The notes under the pieces were generated by a model. It was not told the DNA's origin. It ran no database searches and saw only the letters and a program-made list of their open reading frames with translations. Shown here in pieces: positions 34,238 through 45,223 of a stretch of 64,000 nt of DNA (positions within the stretch are counted from its first letter, which is position 1; each line of letters opens with the position of its first letter). A program made the translations under genes and the position numbers. Source of the stretch: Ampullaceana balthica (lineage: Eukaryota > Mollusca > Gastropoda > Lymnaeidae); assembly GCA_944989445.1 (NCBI GenBank), contig CALYLW010000327.1, positions 239,501-303,500 on the forward strand. Direction: 5' to 3'.

Positions 34238-34970
34238 ACAAGATAAGAAGTAGATTAGCGAAACTTGACCTCACCAGTGATTAAATAATAAAAAGGAAAC
34301 AAAACAATTTAACTTTTAAATAAAAAACTAGATTGTCTAAGTATGTGACCAACTTATGTGCTATATTGAATCTGTTTATTATGGTCCTGTGGCTTATGTT
34401 TAATTTAAACATATTCACTGGACATCATCTTACAACTGTGAAGTGTAGTGTTCATCCATATGGTTTCAGTTATGACTGACAATCTTTCACCATCATCGTT
34501 TCCTGGTAGGATAATTGCAGACAGATCAACTCGTCCTCATCTAGCCACTCAAAAGCATCTGTATGTGCATTTTCTCTTCTAGCAATAACTGCCATGGGTT
34601 CTCTTTGCTTCTAGAAGCGATTCTCAAAGTACGGATGCGTTTTATCTGAGTTGATTCTTGAACAGTTTGGGTGTGAATATCCTGCATGTTTCTTTAACAT
34701 TGTTTGTGGGGCTAAATATAAGTGACATACTTTGCAAATTGGATCAAGTAAGCTGGTCTGCAAAGATCATATGGTTTTACTTTGAAAACTCGTGTTGATC
34801 TCGGCATAATGTCATCAAATTTGAGAGTTTGCGCCAGAAACAATGAAGGAAATTTATGAGAATCTGCATCTGCTCTTTCTGAAGGTCTAAGTCCATCAGG
34901 TGTTTGGTTGATTGGAATTAGAGGAGGAAAGAATCTCGAAGGTAGTGTGACGTATTTTATGGACGGCCCC
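34238..34970 (-). mobile_element. P-family element, partial, with coding remnant
   Basis: The high-coordinate end reads GTGTGACGTATTTTATGGAC GGCCCC, a P terminus of the AAAGTACGTCAC type. No opposite end was found before hAT-C at 34229. The minus strand encodes SERADADSHKFPSLF, LKFDDIMPRSTRVFKVKPYD, then AYLIQFAKYVTYI and, in another frame, CHLYLAPQTMLKKH. Further down is WLDEDELICLQLSYQ. It is homologous to the remnant in 17473-18325 but longer. The protein family is not recognised. Confidence 0.6.
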
Positions 34971-35345
34971 TATGAGCATAAGCACCAGTCTTAAATATAT
35001 TAATTTATTAACAAGTATATATATGGCATACGTTAATATTTAAAGGTTATGACTGAGATCAAGCTCTTTTGACTAGATCATCCCCGCTTTTTCTTATTAC
35101 TTTATTATTGGACAGCTACTTAACGAAATTTATTTGACTGTGCTTGGTTCTGTCTGAGGCTAATGCAGTGGCGTAGTGAGGGGGGGCAGGGGGTACATAT
35201 CTCTCCGGGCGCCAACTTAGGGGGCGCCAAAATGAATATTAAAACTAATTCTTTAATTTTATTGTGATGTAAATTAATGTATCCCAAATACGTTTGGAAG
35301 ATTGAATTTTGGAGCTCTAAAAATATCTTCATTACAAACCAGTTG

Positions 35346-35775
35346 GCAAGCATGATTTTGGCGCCCCCACTGAGCATTAAGGGGCGCCATTCTACTCATA
35401 AACAAATGACACATCCAAAATGTAGGATTGCTGATGGCGTTTTTTTTAAAAACTGTGAGTTGCTAGGAGTGAGACTAGACGAGAAGTAGGAGACAAAGGG
35501 GATCAGGCCTGGATTAACCATTAGGCAAACAAGGCACGTGCCTAGGGCACCACACGTTTGGGCAAGCATGATTTTGGCGCCCCCCCACCTGAGCATTAAG
35601 GGGCGCCATTCTACTAAAAAAAATAACACATCCACAATGTAGGATTGCTGATGGCATTTTTTAAAAAAATGTGAGTTGCTGGGAGTGAGACTAGGGGAGC
35701 AGTAGGAGACAAGAGCAATAAGGCCTGGATTAACTATTAGGCAAACAAGGTACGTGCCTAGGGCACCACACGTTT
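35346..35775 (+). repeat. Tandem duplication of ~214 bp
   Basis: 35346-35560 and 35561-35775 repeat the same sequence, from GCAAGCATGATTTTGGCGCC through GGAGTGAGACTAG to GCCTGGATTAAC and GTGCCTAGGGCACCACACG. The duplicated block contains both hAT-B sequence (GGCGCC part) and the left end of nested hAT-A', so it arose after nesting. Confidence 0.8.
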
Positions 35776-37612
35776 GGGGGCACCACAAGTCCTGAAGTTT
35801 CATTCCACCCAGAATTATTTTCTGGTTTCAGACTCAGGATGAAGCGTGTTTAGTTAAGTGTTCCACAAAAGAGAAAACTAGCTAAACAAGAAAGATCACA
35901 CCGTTTCTGTTGTAAAAGCTAAGAGCAGAAAATTAACGAATTATTTAATTTCAGTTAAGCAACAGGTGGAACATGATTTTATGGACACCATCAACCCTCT
36001 TGATAAGTCTACTATAGGCTGATCTACAAATCAGACACTGCATTACTGCTTGAAAATGAAATTTGTTGTGACCTACTTCCTTGCGCTGAAGATAATGATA
36101 AAGATGAAAATAATTATAAAATAAATCAAGTAGTAGATCCAGGACCATGGACTGACTTATCCACTGATGATTTGGCTTACTGGGTTTACTGTGGGCCCAC
36201 CGTCAGCCCACTGTCAGCATCAATAGGGTCCCGTTGGCGCTTGTTTAGAGGCAGTAAACTTCTTGCATACAGTGCAACTTTTTCTCAGGTTAAACTAACA
36301 GATGAAAGATTCTGAAAGGATGCCTTGTGATACCTGATGGGAAGCTGATGCTGTTGCATCTGAGGCCATTCTTAAGTCTCATCCTTAGCTTATAGAAGCG
36401 TTAGAATGTTTACAAGAAGACCAGTCACAGGAGGGGACACCAGAAGAGAAGCAGAAAGCATTGCTAAGGAGATGCACAAATTAGAATTTGCCCTCATGCT
36501 TGTCTTTTGGGAAGAAGAATTTATTTTCATTTTCACAGGGTCTGTGAAGCGCTACAAGATGAGCAAGTGATCTTGAAAACATGTGCTGCTTTGTATTCTT
36601 CACTAGCAGATCACGTACATGAATATAGGAATGAATTTTAAAGATTTGAAGAAGCTGCAAAAGATGTGTGGATTATAAGTCAACTTTGGTCCGTAATTGT
36701 AAACGAAAGACAGTGGTCATTGATGGTGATACCCTTGAGGTATCTCTGAATGACCAGAGACACATTCGTGTAGATCTGATTTTTACGCCATTGTTGACAA
36801 ACGTGAGACTGAGATGAGTAGACGAGGACAGATATATAATAATATAGCAGTTAAATTTTCTTGTTTGGACGATGTACCACAAACATCTCAATGTTGTGAA
36901 GAACTAATAAATGCTTATCCTGAACATCTGAACAATAATGTATATACTGAACTACAACAGTTCCACTTTTATATTCGCCACAAATTTCGTTCATCAAAAT
37001 CTGAAAACAACACGTTCAGTCATGGAAAATCATACGAAGTAAAAGAGACAACATAGAGTGTGCTTTTCAAAATGTAGAAATCGTCTTGCGTATATTTTAA
37101 ACAGTAATGGTTACAAACTTTTCAACTGAACGCTCTTTTTCTTAATTCAAATGTACAAAAAAATCCAATTAGATCGACAATGTAACAAGGAAGGCTGATT
37201 TCTTATCTCTGCTGATGAGTGAGGCAGACTCATTGCGCAAAATTAACTTTGGTGATGTACTCATAAACTTAGTTAATCAGATGTAAACGTAGAAGCAAAC
37301 ACTTTAAAATGTAATGCGTTCTCTCTCTGACTTTCTCATCTATTAAAAAAGTTACAGTATCTTTGTCTATTATTATTACAAAATTAATTAACTAGTAATG
37401 TAAATGCAGAAATACCTTATTATGGTTGTTATATGCAGTAATAGAAGTATAAACGTGTGTGTTAACAACTGTTTTTCTTTGTTAGTTTTTTGTTTGGCAT
37501 AATATTGAACCTACCAGCGGTCAGTGGAGGATTTGGGGTCTGTGGCAGAAAGGGGCACCCGTGAGGTTTTGTGCCTAAGGCACCAAGACGGCTTAATCCG
37601 TTGTACCAATCA
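35505..37612 (+). mobile_element. hAT-A': hAT-type element nested in hAT-B
   Basis: The left end (duplicated) is CAGGCCTGGATTAACC. The right end near 37545-37605 reads in reverse GGATTAAGCCGTCTTGGTGCC, which matches the hAT-A terminus at 23560. A plus-strand transposase pseudogene fills the interior. No target duplication could be established because the ends are diverged. Confidence 0.6.
35836..37290 (+). pseudogene. hAT-A' transposase-like pseudogene
   Basis: A lysine-rich start (KRKLAKQERSHRFCC) is followed by LSTDDLAYWVYCGPT. After many breaks come MSRRGQIYNNIAVKFSCLDD and VPQTSQCCEELINAYPEHL, the same segment as the minus-strand hAT-A copy. The C-terminal motif VTNFSTERSFS is followed by a stop. 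The final LMSEADSLRKINFGDVLINL is the usual hAT end. It is thoroughly inactivated. Confidence 0.7.
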
Positions 37613-38560
37613 TAGTGAAGAGGGAATCTGAAATACGCTGGTTTGCACGACCAGAAGCTGTTAAAGCTTTTTATGAAGGACTAGATGAACTAGTAGGGCT
37701 GTTGGAAAAATAATCCGAAGATTCAACTATGATGTCTTGTACCAGAAGTGATGCAGAAAATTTATTGGCAGGTATATTAAACTTTAACTTCCTAGTTTTG
37801 TTACATTTCTGGAACATCATACTTGGCAAATTGATCGTTTCCAGAAACGGTTGCAGTATCTTACTATGAATTTAAAGAAAGCAGCATCTGATCTTGAAAC
37901 GCTGGAGCAAGAACTTGTCAACTTTCGTGATAATTTGAACCGGGTTGCGGTAGACGATGGAAAAACAAGATGCACAACTTTTGGAATCGAGGTTGACAGA
38001 AGGATTAGACGATATCGGAGGATGCCTGGAGAATTAGCAAGAGATGTAGGACTTTCTGCAGAAGAAGAAATTGCACATTTTCCAACAGGAGATATCAATA
38101 CGGTTTTTACGTCTAAAGAACCTAAAAACCAAATTTGAATTTTTAATAGACGTCAAAACTCTTCTCGCTGAGATAAATGTCGATACACTTCGTCAAAATT
38201 GCTTACATTTTGGAAAATTCTACGACACTGACGTCAATGGTCACGAATTGTGCACAGACATCGGAGACTGCAAAATGCTGCTATCTTCTTGGTTTTATTG
38301 TTTCATATGGAGATGATGTATTCCCAGATCTGCGCATTTCACAGCAAATACTTGTAACTATTGCTGTTTCAATTGCAAGCTGTGAGCGGTCCTTTAGCAA
38401 ACTGAAGGTTATTTTGTTTTATTTACTTGTTTCGATGGGACAAGATCGTCTGAGTGATCTTGCACTCCTTAGCATCGAAAGAGAAACACTTGAGAGTATT
38501 AATTTTGACAACGTGATTGACGAGTTGGCGACAGTCCAATCAAGGAGGGTCAACTTGTAG
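37613..38560 (+). pseudogene. hAT-B transposase-like pseudogene, C-terminal half
   Basis: It begins KRESEIRWFARPEAVKAFYE (the 'TRWSAR' region of ZMYM1-like hAT proteins). It passes through a helical stretch around DLETLEQELVNFRDNLNR and the ELARDVGLSAEEE segment, and reaches a well-kept dimerisation domain: LVTIAVSIASCERSFSKLKV, then MGQDRLSDLALLSIERE and INFDNVIDELATVQSRRVNL. A stop follows at about 38558. Frameshifts occur near 37710, 38120 and 38270. Confidence 0.75.
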
Positions 38561-38822
38561 GCTATATCTATTACAGTCATGTATAATTAGTAGAGAATAT
38601 ATATTTTTTCAAATAAATTGTTTATAATCGTATAGATGATTATTAGTATGTATTCTAGTTCATTAAACTACCAGATGCTTCGAAATAAACCATATAAACT
38701 ATAAATTTTCAAAATTTTCTTGGGGGCTCAGCGCCCCCAGAATTTGTCTGTCCGAGAAGGGGCGCATAATTTGTGCGATGTCCCCCGGCGCAGATGACCC
38801 TAGCTACGCCAATGGGCTAATG

Positions 38823-39525
38823 TGTGTATATATATATATATATATATAGGCTAGGCCTAAATGTGTTTATATATAGGCCTACATACATTTATCCGAATAC
38901 AAACCGAGAAACTGAATAGACTTATAAAAGTTAAAATCTGGCAATGTCTGAAGTTAATGTAAAGGAAGTAAACAAAGTATCCGGTACACTATTTTATTTT
39001 TAATATGTCATCTTCAATGCATTATTGAAATGTTTATTTTCAGTAATCAATTGTTCCATATCTCTAAAACACATTTCGGCTAATTTATACAATCCATTTT
39101 TACTTGCATTTTATGGTGACTTTCTCCAACGTGGTGAAATTTAATTTTGAGTCAGTATTTTAAGTATTTAAATTTTGTATACTGTACTGTATAGTACTGT
39201 ATTGTATAGACAGTATAGTGTATAGTAGGCCCTATAGTGGCTATAGTACAGCGACTAGTGAGACTAGTCTGAAAAGTGAATAGTTCAGAATAGGGAATAG
39301 TTCAGAATAAGGAATAGTCTGAATAGAATAGTATTAATAGTTATAGTTCTAAGTTATAGTATAGTAATAGCCTTGGGCCATTTTTTGTGTGTGTGGTAAT
39401 AACTAATATTATAAAATTATATACCACATCACACATCCGAGTTAACTTATTGCGAAATTCCAGTTTCATATGAGACATATCATGACATATGCTATTATTG
39501 ACACAATTTGTGTACTATCTCACTA
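38823..39525. other. Intergenic stretch with simple repeats
   Basis: There is a (TA)11 run at 38827-38848. From about 39180 to 39370 the sequence is built from short TATAGT and GAATAG repeats. No gene is seen. Confidence 0.6.
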
Positions 39526-40206
39526 TTTTTATTTGGTAATCCTGCAGTTTCTACACGTATATTATTTTACAGCGAAATTTTATTTTCTCGTGAGAACTTT
39601 AACTTACGTTTTTAATTGTTAAATGCATCATTATATGTTGTATTTCAGCTATTGCAGCGCTAATTTGTAAGTCTTTTTAATTTCTAAGGCATTTTTTCGG
39701 CTCTCAACAGTAAATAGTCTGATCGTGATGCAACCATTTTGTTTTAACTAACACTCTACTTGCCGCATTGTCCCAATAAGATGCCAAATGGAAATTTCTC
39801 ACTTAGAAACAAACAAAATAAGTATAAGAATCAAACATCTAGTAATGAAATATAAAATGAAATTGTCTTTAAAATATTTATTTATCTTCTAAGAACATTA
39901 AAATAGATGGGAAAATATCTTTTAAAAAACATTTTCAGTCAGTATATTTATTTTAGCATGGGTCGAGCCAGGTAAAAAACATCTGGCTAGGTAAATAAAA
40001 TCGACATATCGTGACCAGATTATGTATTATATAGAGCCGAAAAAATGCCTTAGAAATTAGAAAGACTTAAAAATTCTCGCTGTAATAGCTGAAATACAAC
40101 ATATAATAATGCATTTAATAAATTAAAAACATAAGTTCTCACGAGAAAATTAAATTTCACTGTAAAATAATATACATGTAGAAACAGCAGGATTACCTTT
40201 TATTTA
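39526..40206. mobile_element. Fold-back / long-TIR element
   Basis: The left arm (about 39526-39747, with GGTAATCCTGCAGTTTCTAC at its outer side and GGCATTTTTTCGGCTCT further in) recurs as reverse complement at about 39985-40206. The arms are about 210 bp and 80-90% alike by eye. The loop is about 240 bp. No open frame is present. Such long inverted arms are seen in fold-back and Mutator-like non-autonomous elements, but I cannot assign it. Confidence 0.75.
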
Positions 40207-40533
40207 CTATTACTATTGACTATTGATAAAAAGTAATGTAAAACCTAAAGCCCATGAGATAAAATCAGATAATTAAAAGATACAATTTCAGTTACAAAGT
40301 CTAAAGTTAAAAGTATAAGACAAGACGTAACTAATTATTTAATCAATTCAAATTCAAGTTAGTAATGGCTTGTTAAGTTAAGGCTTGAGTTTATTTTTAA
40401 ACTTAAAGTCAAACATTTTTCGCAAATTAGATTGAATATTCTCCTGAAAATTTTGTGCAATTAGTCATTTTAAAAAAAAAGTTGCTGAGCAAATTGGTGT
40501 AGAAATCTAATATTTTAATAGTAACAGGCATCA

Positions 40534-41794
40534 TCAGTCCCATGACCGTTGCGGTCGTTCGGGGGAGCGCATGGACACATCAACAGATAACGATCTCCAC
40601 ATATGCCTATTTTGAGCGGCGGCCAATAGTGTCCAGATCTCACATCCATAAAGGACAATGGTTTTAACGAGAGCTATGTAAAGCCTGAGCTTTGTTGGCA
40701 GGCTAATGTTTTGCTGTTCCATATTTTGGTTAACTTCGTCATTGCCGACCCAATTCTAGCTCGAATTTCAGCTTCACAGGTACCATTTCTGGATATAATT
40801 GCTCCTAGATATTTAAAGTTATGTACCTCCTCCAGCTTTTGTTGGTTCATTACGATGTTGGCCATACTGGTAGCTGAGGTATTAACCAATATCTTGCTTT
40901 TCTCTGAGCTAATTTCCATCCCATATACACCTGTCAGTGAGCTCCTGTAGTTCTTTACTGCTCCCACCCAAAAGATCTATGTCATCAGCAAATCTTAGGT
41001 TGCATAAGGGTCTTCCGCCTATAGAGATGGATGTGTTGTGATCATTGAGAGTTTCTTGCATGATTTTTTTAAGGAAGATATTGAACAGGACAGGGGAGAG
41101 AATGCAGCCCTGGCGGACTCCGATAGTTGTTTTGAAGAAGTCCCCTACGCAGCCTTTAAATAAAACTGCAATGCTTGCCTGATTGTAGAGTTCTTTGATC
41201 ACCTTTACTAGCCCTTCTTCAAGGTTGAAATTTCTCATCACTTGCCAAAGTCCCTCGTGCCATACTCAATCAAAGGCTTTCTTGAAGTCTATGAAGTTGT
41301 GATGGAGTTCTCGTTTGTGCTGTAGATGTTTTTCTATGAGCAAGCGACAGTTGAAGATCTGCTCGATTGTGCTTCTGCCTGGTCTGAAACCTGCCTGTTC
41401 TTCTGCCAATAATTCCTCGGATATTGGCTTTAGCCGGCCGAGGATAATTTTTAGCATTACTTTGCTAGGGTGGCTGATATGGCTGATTGTTCTATAATTC
41501 TGGCATTGTTTCGTATTGCCTTTCTTAGGTAATGGTATGATTAGCGACTGCGTCCAATCTTTCGGCAATATCTTATTTCAAATGTTTTCTGGCAGATTTT
41601 TGTTAGGGCTTTCATTACCTCTGCTCCTCCATGTTTCAGCAATTCAGCAGGGATGTTGTCAACTCCAGGCGACTTACTCCCTTTTAAGTTCCGTACTGCC
41701 TCTTCATCTTCGCTCAACAGCACTGGTGGATCATTCATCTCTCTGTTCTGTTGCTTCTGTAGTATGTTGCTATCTGGGTTGATTTTACATTTGT
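40534..41794 (-). pseudogene. LINE A reverse transcriptase domain remnant
   Basis: In minus-strand order: EEAVRNLKGSKSPGVDNIPA, then AEEQAGFRPGRSTIEQIF and HNFIDFKKAFD (catalytic motif A). Next come GVRQGCILSPVLFNIFL (motif B) and RFADDIDLLGG (motif C with the two aspartates). The C-terminal VHNFKYLGAIISRNG and IALVKTIVLYGCEIWTL follow. Frame changes near 41560, 41250, 40940 and 40700 inactivate it. Confidence 0.8.
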
Positions 41795-41808
41795 ACAGTT
41801 TGGTTCCC

Positions 41809-43930
41809 CTTGGGGGAGCTACCATCTCCTACCAAGCGCGTCCTCAGGCGGTGGATAGAGGAACGACCTTTAGATATAAAGGTTAGCCGTGAATATTGAA
41901 TAAGCGGCCGTGGACCAACTGGTTTGCTGTCGTTGAGGATGAGGTGGGGTACCCCTTGGTAAGGATACTCTTAAAAAATGCCTCATAAATCCCAGGAAAT
42001 GACTGCAAAAAGCGAACATAGAGCGCTTAAACTCTAAACCCGGACAGATGAGGCCGTTAGCTAGGGATAGCATTCATCTAGGAGAGAAAACTCCTAAATA
42101 AAATCAACTGCTGCCTTGCAGGAGGTGGAGGGATCCACAAAGGCTAGGGAACCTTACCCGAAAAATAAGGCAGTTATCCAGAGAGCTGAAAGGGAACCCT
42201 CCCAGATCTTATCTTATCTTATCCGTTTACAGACGCTCCTTCTATACAGAAGATTATTGCGTCCTACGCTTATCTATGGTTTGTGTTTAGTCCTGCATTT
42301 TTATTAGAGATTTAAATGTTGATAAAGTGTTGGTTTTCCTGGATTCTTCAGGCAACCCATTCCACGCCCGAATTCCGGACGGGAAGAAGGAAAACTTGTA
42401 TGTGTTTGTTCTTGCATACGGAATAAGAAAGGTATTTTTATCCTTATGTCTATCTGAGGGTTGTATTAAGTTATCTTTGTGTTGTATTTCTAAATTAGAA
42501 TTAATTGCTTTATGTATGATTACTACTTTGCTCTTGGTTCTTCTATCCTCTAGTGTTTCAAGGTTTAATGATTTAACTAATGGTGTTACTCTTGTCAGTT
42601 TCGAATATTCTCCAGTAATGAATCTGGCAGCTCTTTTTTGAATTTGTTCTAGTTTATCAATGTTTTCTTTGGTGGATGGGTCCCATACAGAAGATGCATA
42701 TTCTAGTGCAGGTCTCACCAAAGTGAGGTAGCATTTTAGTTTTATATCTCTATTACATTTGTTAAAGTTCCTTTTTATAAAGCCTAAGGTTTTGTTTGAT
42801 TTTTTAATAACTTCATTGACATGGGGATTCCATGATAGTTTCTTATTTATTATGACTCCTAAGTATTTTGCATCTTTAGTTTGGGTCAGTTCTTTTCCAT
42901 GAATGTAATATTTTGAATGGTTTTGCGCAGGGCCAACAACCCAGCCATGTAAAAAGAAGATTGTTACTGAAACTGAAAGCAAAGCAAACACACATAACAC
43001 AGTCAGAGGCGAGAGTAGAGCTCCGCAAAGGAGACTAATGAAGCCTTGTGGGGAAAGTCAACAGAATCCCACAAGGCCGACCACCCTACTCAAACCGATG
43101 AAAAAGAAAAATTACCTCATCCACAAGGCACCTCTCAACTTGGGAACATGGAATGTCCGAACACTACTAGACTTGGCCATTCTGTCCCACAGACTCCAAG
43201 ACATGCAAGACAAAGTCACAGACTGGGAAAAGAGTAGGACTCAAGATAAACATTCAAAAAACAAAATTTTTGAAAATAAACTTCCTACAAGATGGAGTCA
43301 TCCAAGTAGAAAACCGCAACCTGGAGCAAGTTAACAACTTTGTATACCTTGGGAGTGTGGTCAGTGTAGCAGGGGGAACAGATGAGGACATCGAACGAAG
43401 AATAAATTTGGCGCGACAGGCTTTTGCCAATCTGAAACAGGTCTGGAGATCTACACACATCTCTGTCAAAGCAAAAGTAAGGATCTTTAACACCAATGTT
43501 AAAACGGTCCTACTTTATGGATCCGAAACATGGCGGACGACAGAGACAACAAAAAATAGACTCCAGACCTTTGTTAACAGATGCCTCAGAAATATTATGA
43601 AAATAAAATGGTTCGATAAGGTCGAAAACTCCAAGCTGTGGGAGAGGTGTGGACAAAGAACAGTAGAACAACAAATCATGGAAAGAAAGTGGAGATGGAT
43701 TGGAGACACCCTCAGGAAAGATAACAGCGGGGCTAGGCAGGCCTTAGATTGGAACCCCCAGGGCAAGCGACAACGAGGAAGACCCAAGTGTACATGGAGA
43801 CGGAGCATGTTGGACGAGGCTGGAAGGACTGGGAAGAACTGAAGCGACTGGCAAGGGACCGTGTAGAGTGGCGAGCTTTGACAGAGGCCCTATGTTCCAC
43901 AAGAAACTCAAAGGACAAATGATGATGATG
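41809..43930 (+). mobile_element. LINE C: internally deleted RTE-like LINE with 5' UTR, inserted in LINE D
   Basis: It is flanked by an exact 14-bp duplication ACAGTTTGGTTCCC (41795-41808 and 43931-43944). It starts with a likely 5' UTR and, after a nested CR1-like fragment, encodes an endonuclease start (PLNLGTWNVRTLLD). That is joined directly to a late reverse transcriptase segment (LSHRLQDMQDKVTDWEKS, then VNNFVYLGSVVSVAGGTDED). The C-terminus reads KWRWIGDTLRKD and GRPKCTWRRSM. The 3' end is an (ATG)n tail. Most of endonuclease and reverse transcriptase is deleted. Confidence 0.82.
42208..42927 (-). mobile_element. LINE B: 5'-truncated CR1/L2-like LINE, 3' end
   Basis: The minus strand encodes a C-terminal reverse transcriptase tail without a break: DAKYLGVIINKKLSWNPHVN, then LVRPALEYASSVWDPSTKEN and LEQIQKRAARFITGEY, ending FPSGIRAWNGLPEESRK and TLSTFKSLIKMQD. 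These are standard CR1/L2-type motifs. The 3' UTR is only about 80 bases. It ends GGACGCAATAATCTTCTGTA, then a hairpin (CTTCTGTATAGAAG), GGAGCGTCTGTAAACG and a GATAA repeat tail at 42208-42222. That end matches the SINE tails in this window. The open frame is intact and little decayed, so insertion was recent. Confidence 0.85.
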
Positions 43931-44880
43931 ACAGTTTGGTTCCCAGTCGAAACAGGTGTGAAGCAAAGATGTGTCATGTCACCAATGTTATTTGAAATAG
44001 CAATTGATTGGGTTATGCAAAAATGCACAGATTCCGGATTAGGCATCAAATAGATCAAAAACAATACATTGGAAGACCTTGACTTTGCAGATGACCTGGC
44101 TCTTGTAAGCTGAACGCATCTGAACACCCAAGAAAAAACGGATCATCTCCAGCACTTTTCGAATCAAATTGGTCTTCAAATCAACACAACCAAAACAAAA
44201 GTCATGGACCTCACCAACCAACCCAATAATATTATACTTAATGACCAAACCATAGAGAAAGTAACCAACTTCACTTACTTAGGAAGCAAAATGTCATATG
44301 ATGGAGATGCAACATTAAAGATAATGACTCGAATTGCGTTGGCGTCAAGTGCTTTTAACAAACTTACCAATATTTGGAGATCAAAGACACTTAGCAAACA
44401 TATAAAACTTAGGCTATTCAACTCTTGCGTAATCCCTGTACTAACATATGGATGCGAAAGCTGGAAATCCACTCAAGCTATAGAAAAGAAATTAGTTGCC
44501 TTCGAAAACAAATGCCTACGAAAAATTTTGAATATAAAATGGAGTGATTTTAAATCAAATGAAACAATATGAGAAGAAACCAACCAATAATATGTGTCAA
44601 TTTTTATAATGAGAATACGTTGGAATTATATCTGTCATGTTCTTCGAATGGACAAGAGAAGACTCCCTCGTCAGGCCTTCATATGGACACCAAAATGCAA
44701 AAGAAAACAAGGAAGACCAAAGGAAACCCTACGTAGAACAATCAAAAGAGAAAGCTCAACCATGGGTCTAAGAAATTATCAAGACCTAATACAATTGGCG
44801 ACGGATCGTCGTAAATGGAAATCCGTGACTTCTGCCCTATGTGCCGTCTTCGGCCAGAGAGGAATAACTAATTAACAGTT

Positions 44881-45118
44881 CGGTGCAATATTCTGTCCAT
44901 CGCCTTAGTACCGCCATGTTATCAGTAAGGAGCTGGCCTTTACTGTCTTCAATTATCGAAGCTGTCACCTGGTGCGTTTTTGTTATATTTCTTAAAGTCT
45001 CATACGCTTTCTTAGTATTAGTGGCAGCTATGCTATCTTCCACTGTGCGGCACTGGTTATCTATCCATTCCTCTTTGGCCTGCCTCATCTCCTTCCTGAT
45101 TTTTGTATTAATCAACAT
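44881..45118 (-). pseudogene. LINE A linker between endonuclease and reverse transcriptase
   Basis: The minus-strand frame reads MRQAKEEWIDNQCRTVEDSI, then AYETLRNITKTHQ and LRRWTEYCTEL. It continues across the LINE D insertion into YKCKINPDSNILQK at 41794. This is the usual region upstream of the reverse transcriptase in RTE-type LINEs. It lacks stops within this piece. Confidence 0.75.
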
Positions 45119-45223
45119 GCATTTGTCTGCTGTAAACTGATTAGAATTTTTGTTTTTCCTTAAAATTCGTCTTTCATCACATAAATCAAGAATCTTGTTG
45201 GTAACCCAAGGCTGTTTCTTGTT

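Larger units (their letters stand above)
35166..38814 (+). mobile_element. hAT-B: hAT-type transposon with exact 8-bp target duplication
   Basis: The left end CAGTGGCGTAGTGAGGG and the right end CCCTAGCTACGCCAATG are inverted partners. The flanking duplication GGCTAATG is exact (35158-35165 and 38815-38822). Plus-strand transposase remnants, including the C-terminal dimerisation domain, lie at 37613-38560. A second hAT element (hAT-A') is nested inside at about 35505-37612. This is the best-defined transposon boundary in the window. Confidence 0.9.
41801..44874 (+). mobile_element. LINE D: 5'-truncated RTE-like LINE inserted in LINE A
   Basis: The flanking duplication ACAGTT occurs at 41795-41800 and 44875-44880. 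LINE A reads continuously across it (…TEL|YKCK). LINE D begins within the reverse transcriptase (TGVKQRCVMSPMLFEIAI, motif B). It runs through LDFADDLALVS, a FTYLGSKMSYDGDATLKI segment, RLFNSCVIPVLTYGCESW and the C-terminal RIRWNYICHVLRMDKRRLPR and GRPKETLRR. Its coding part is 43945-44874 because LINE C sits inside its first bases. Stops are present. Confidence 0.8.
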
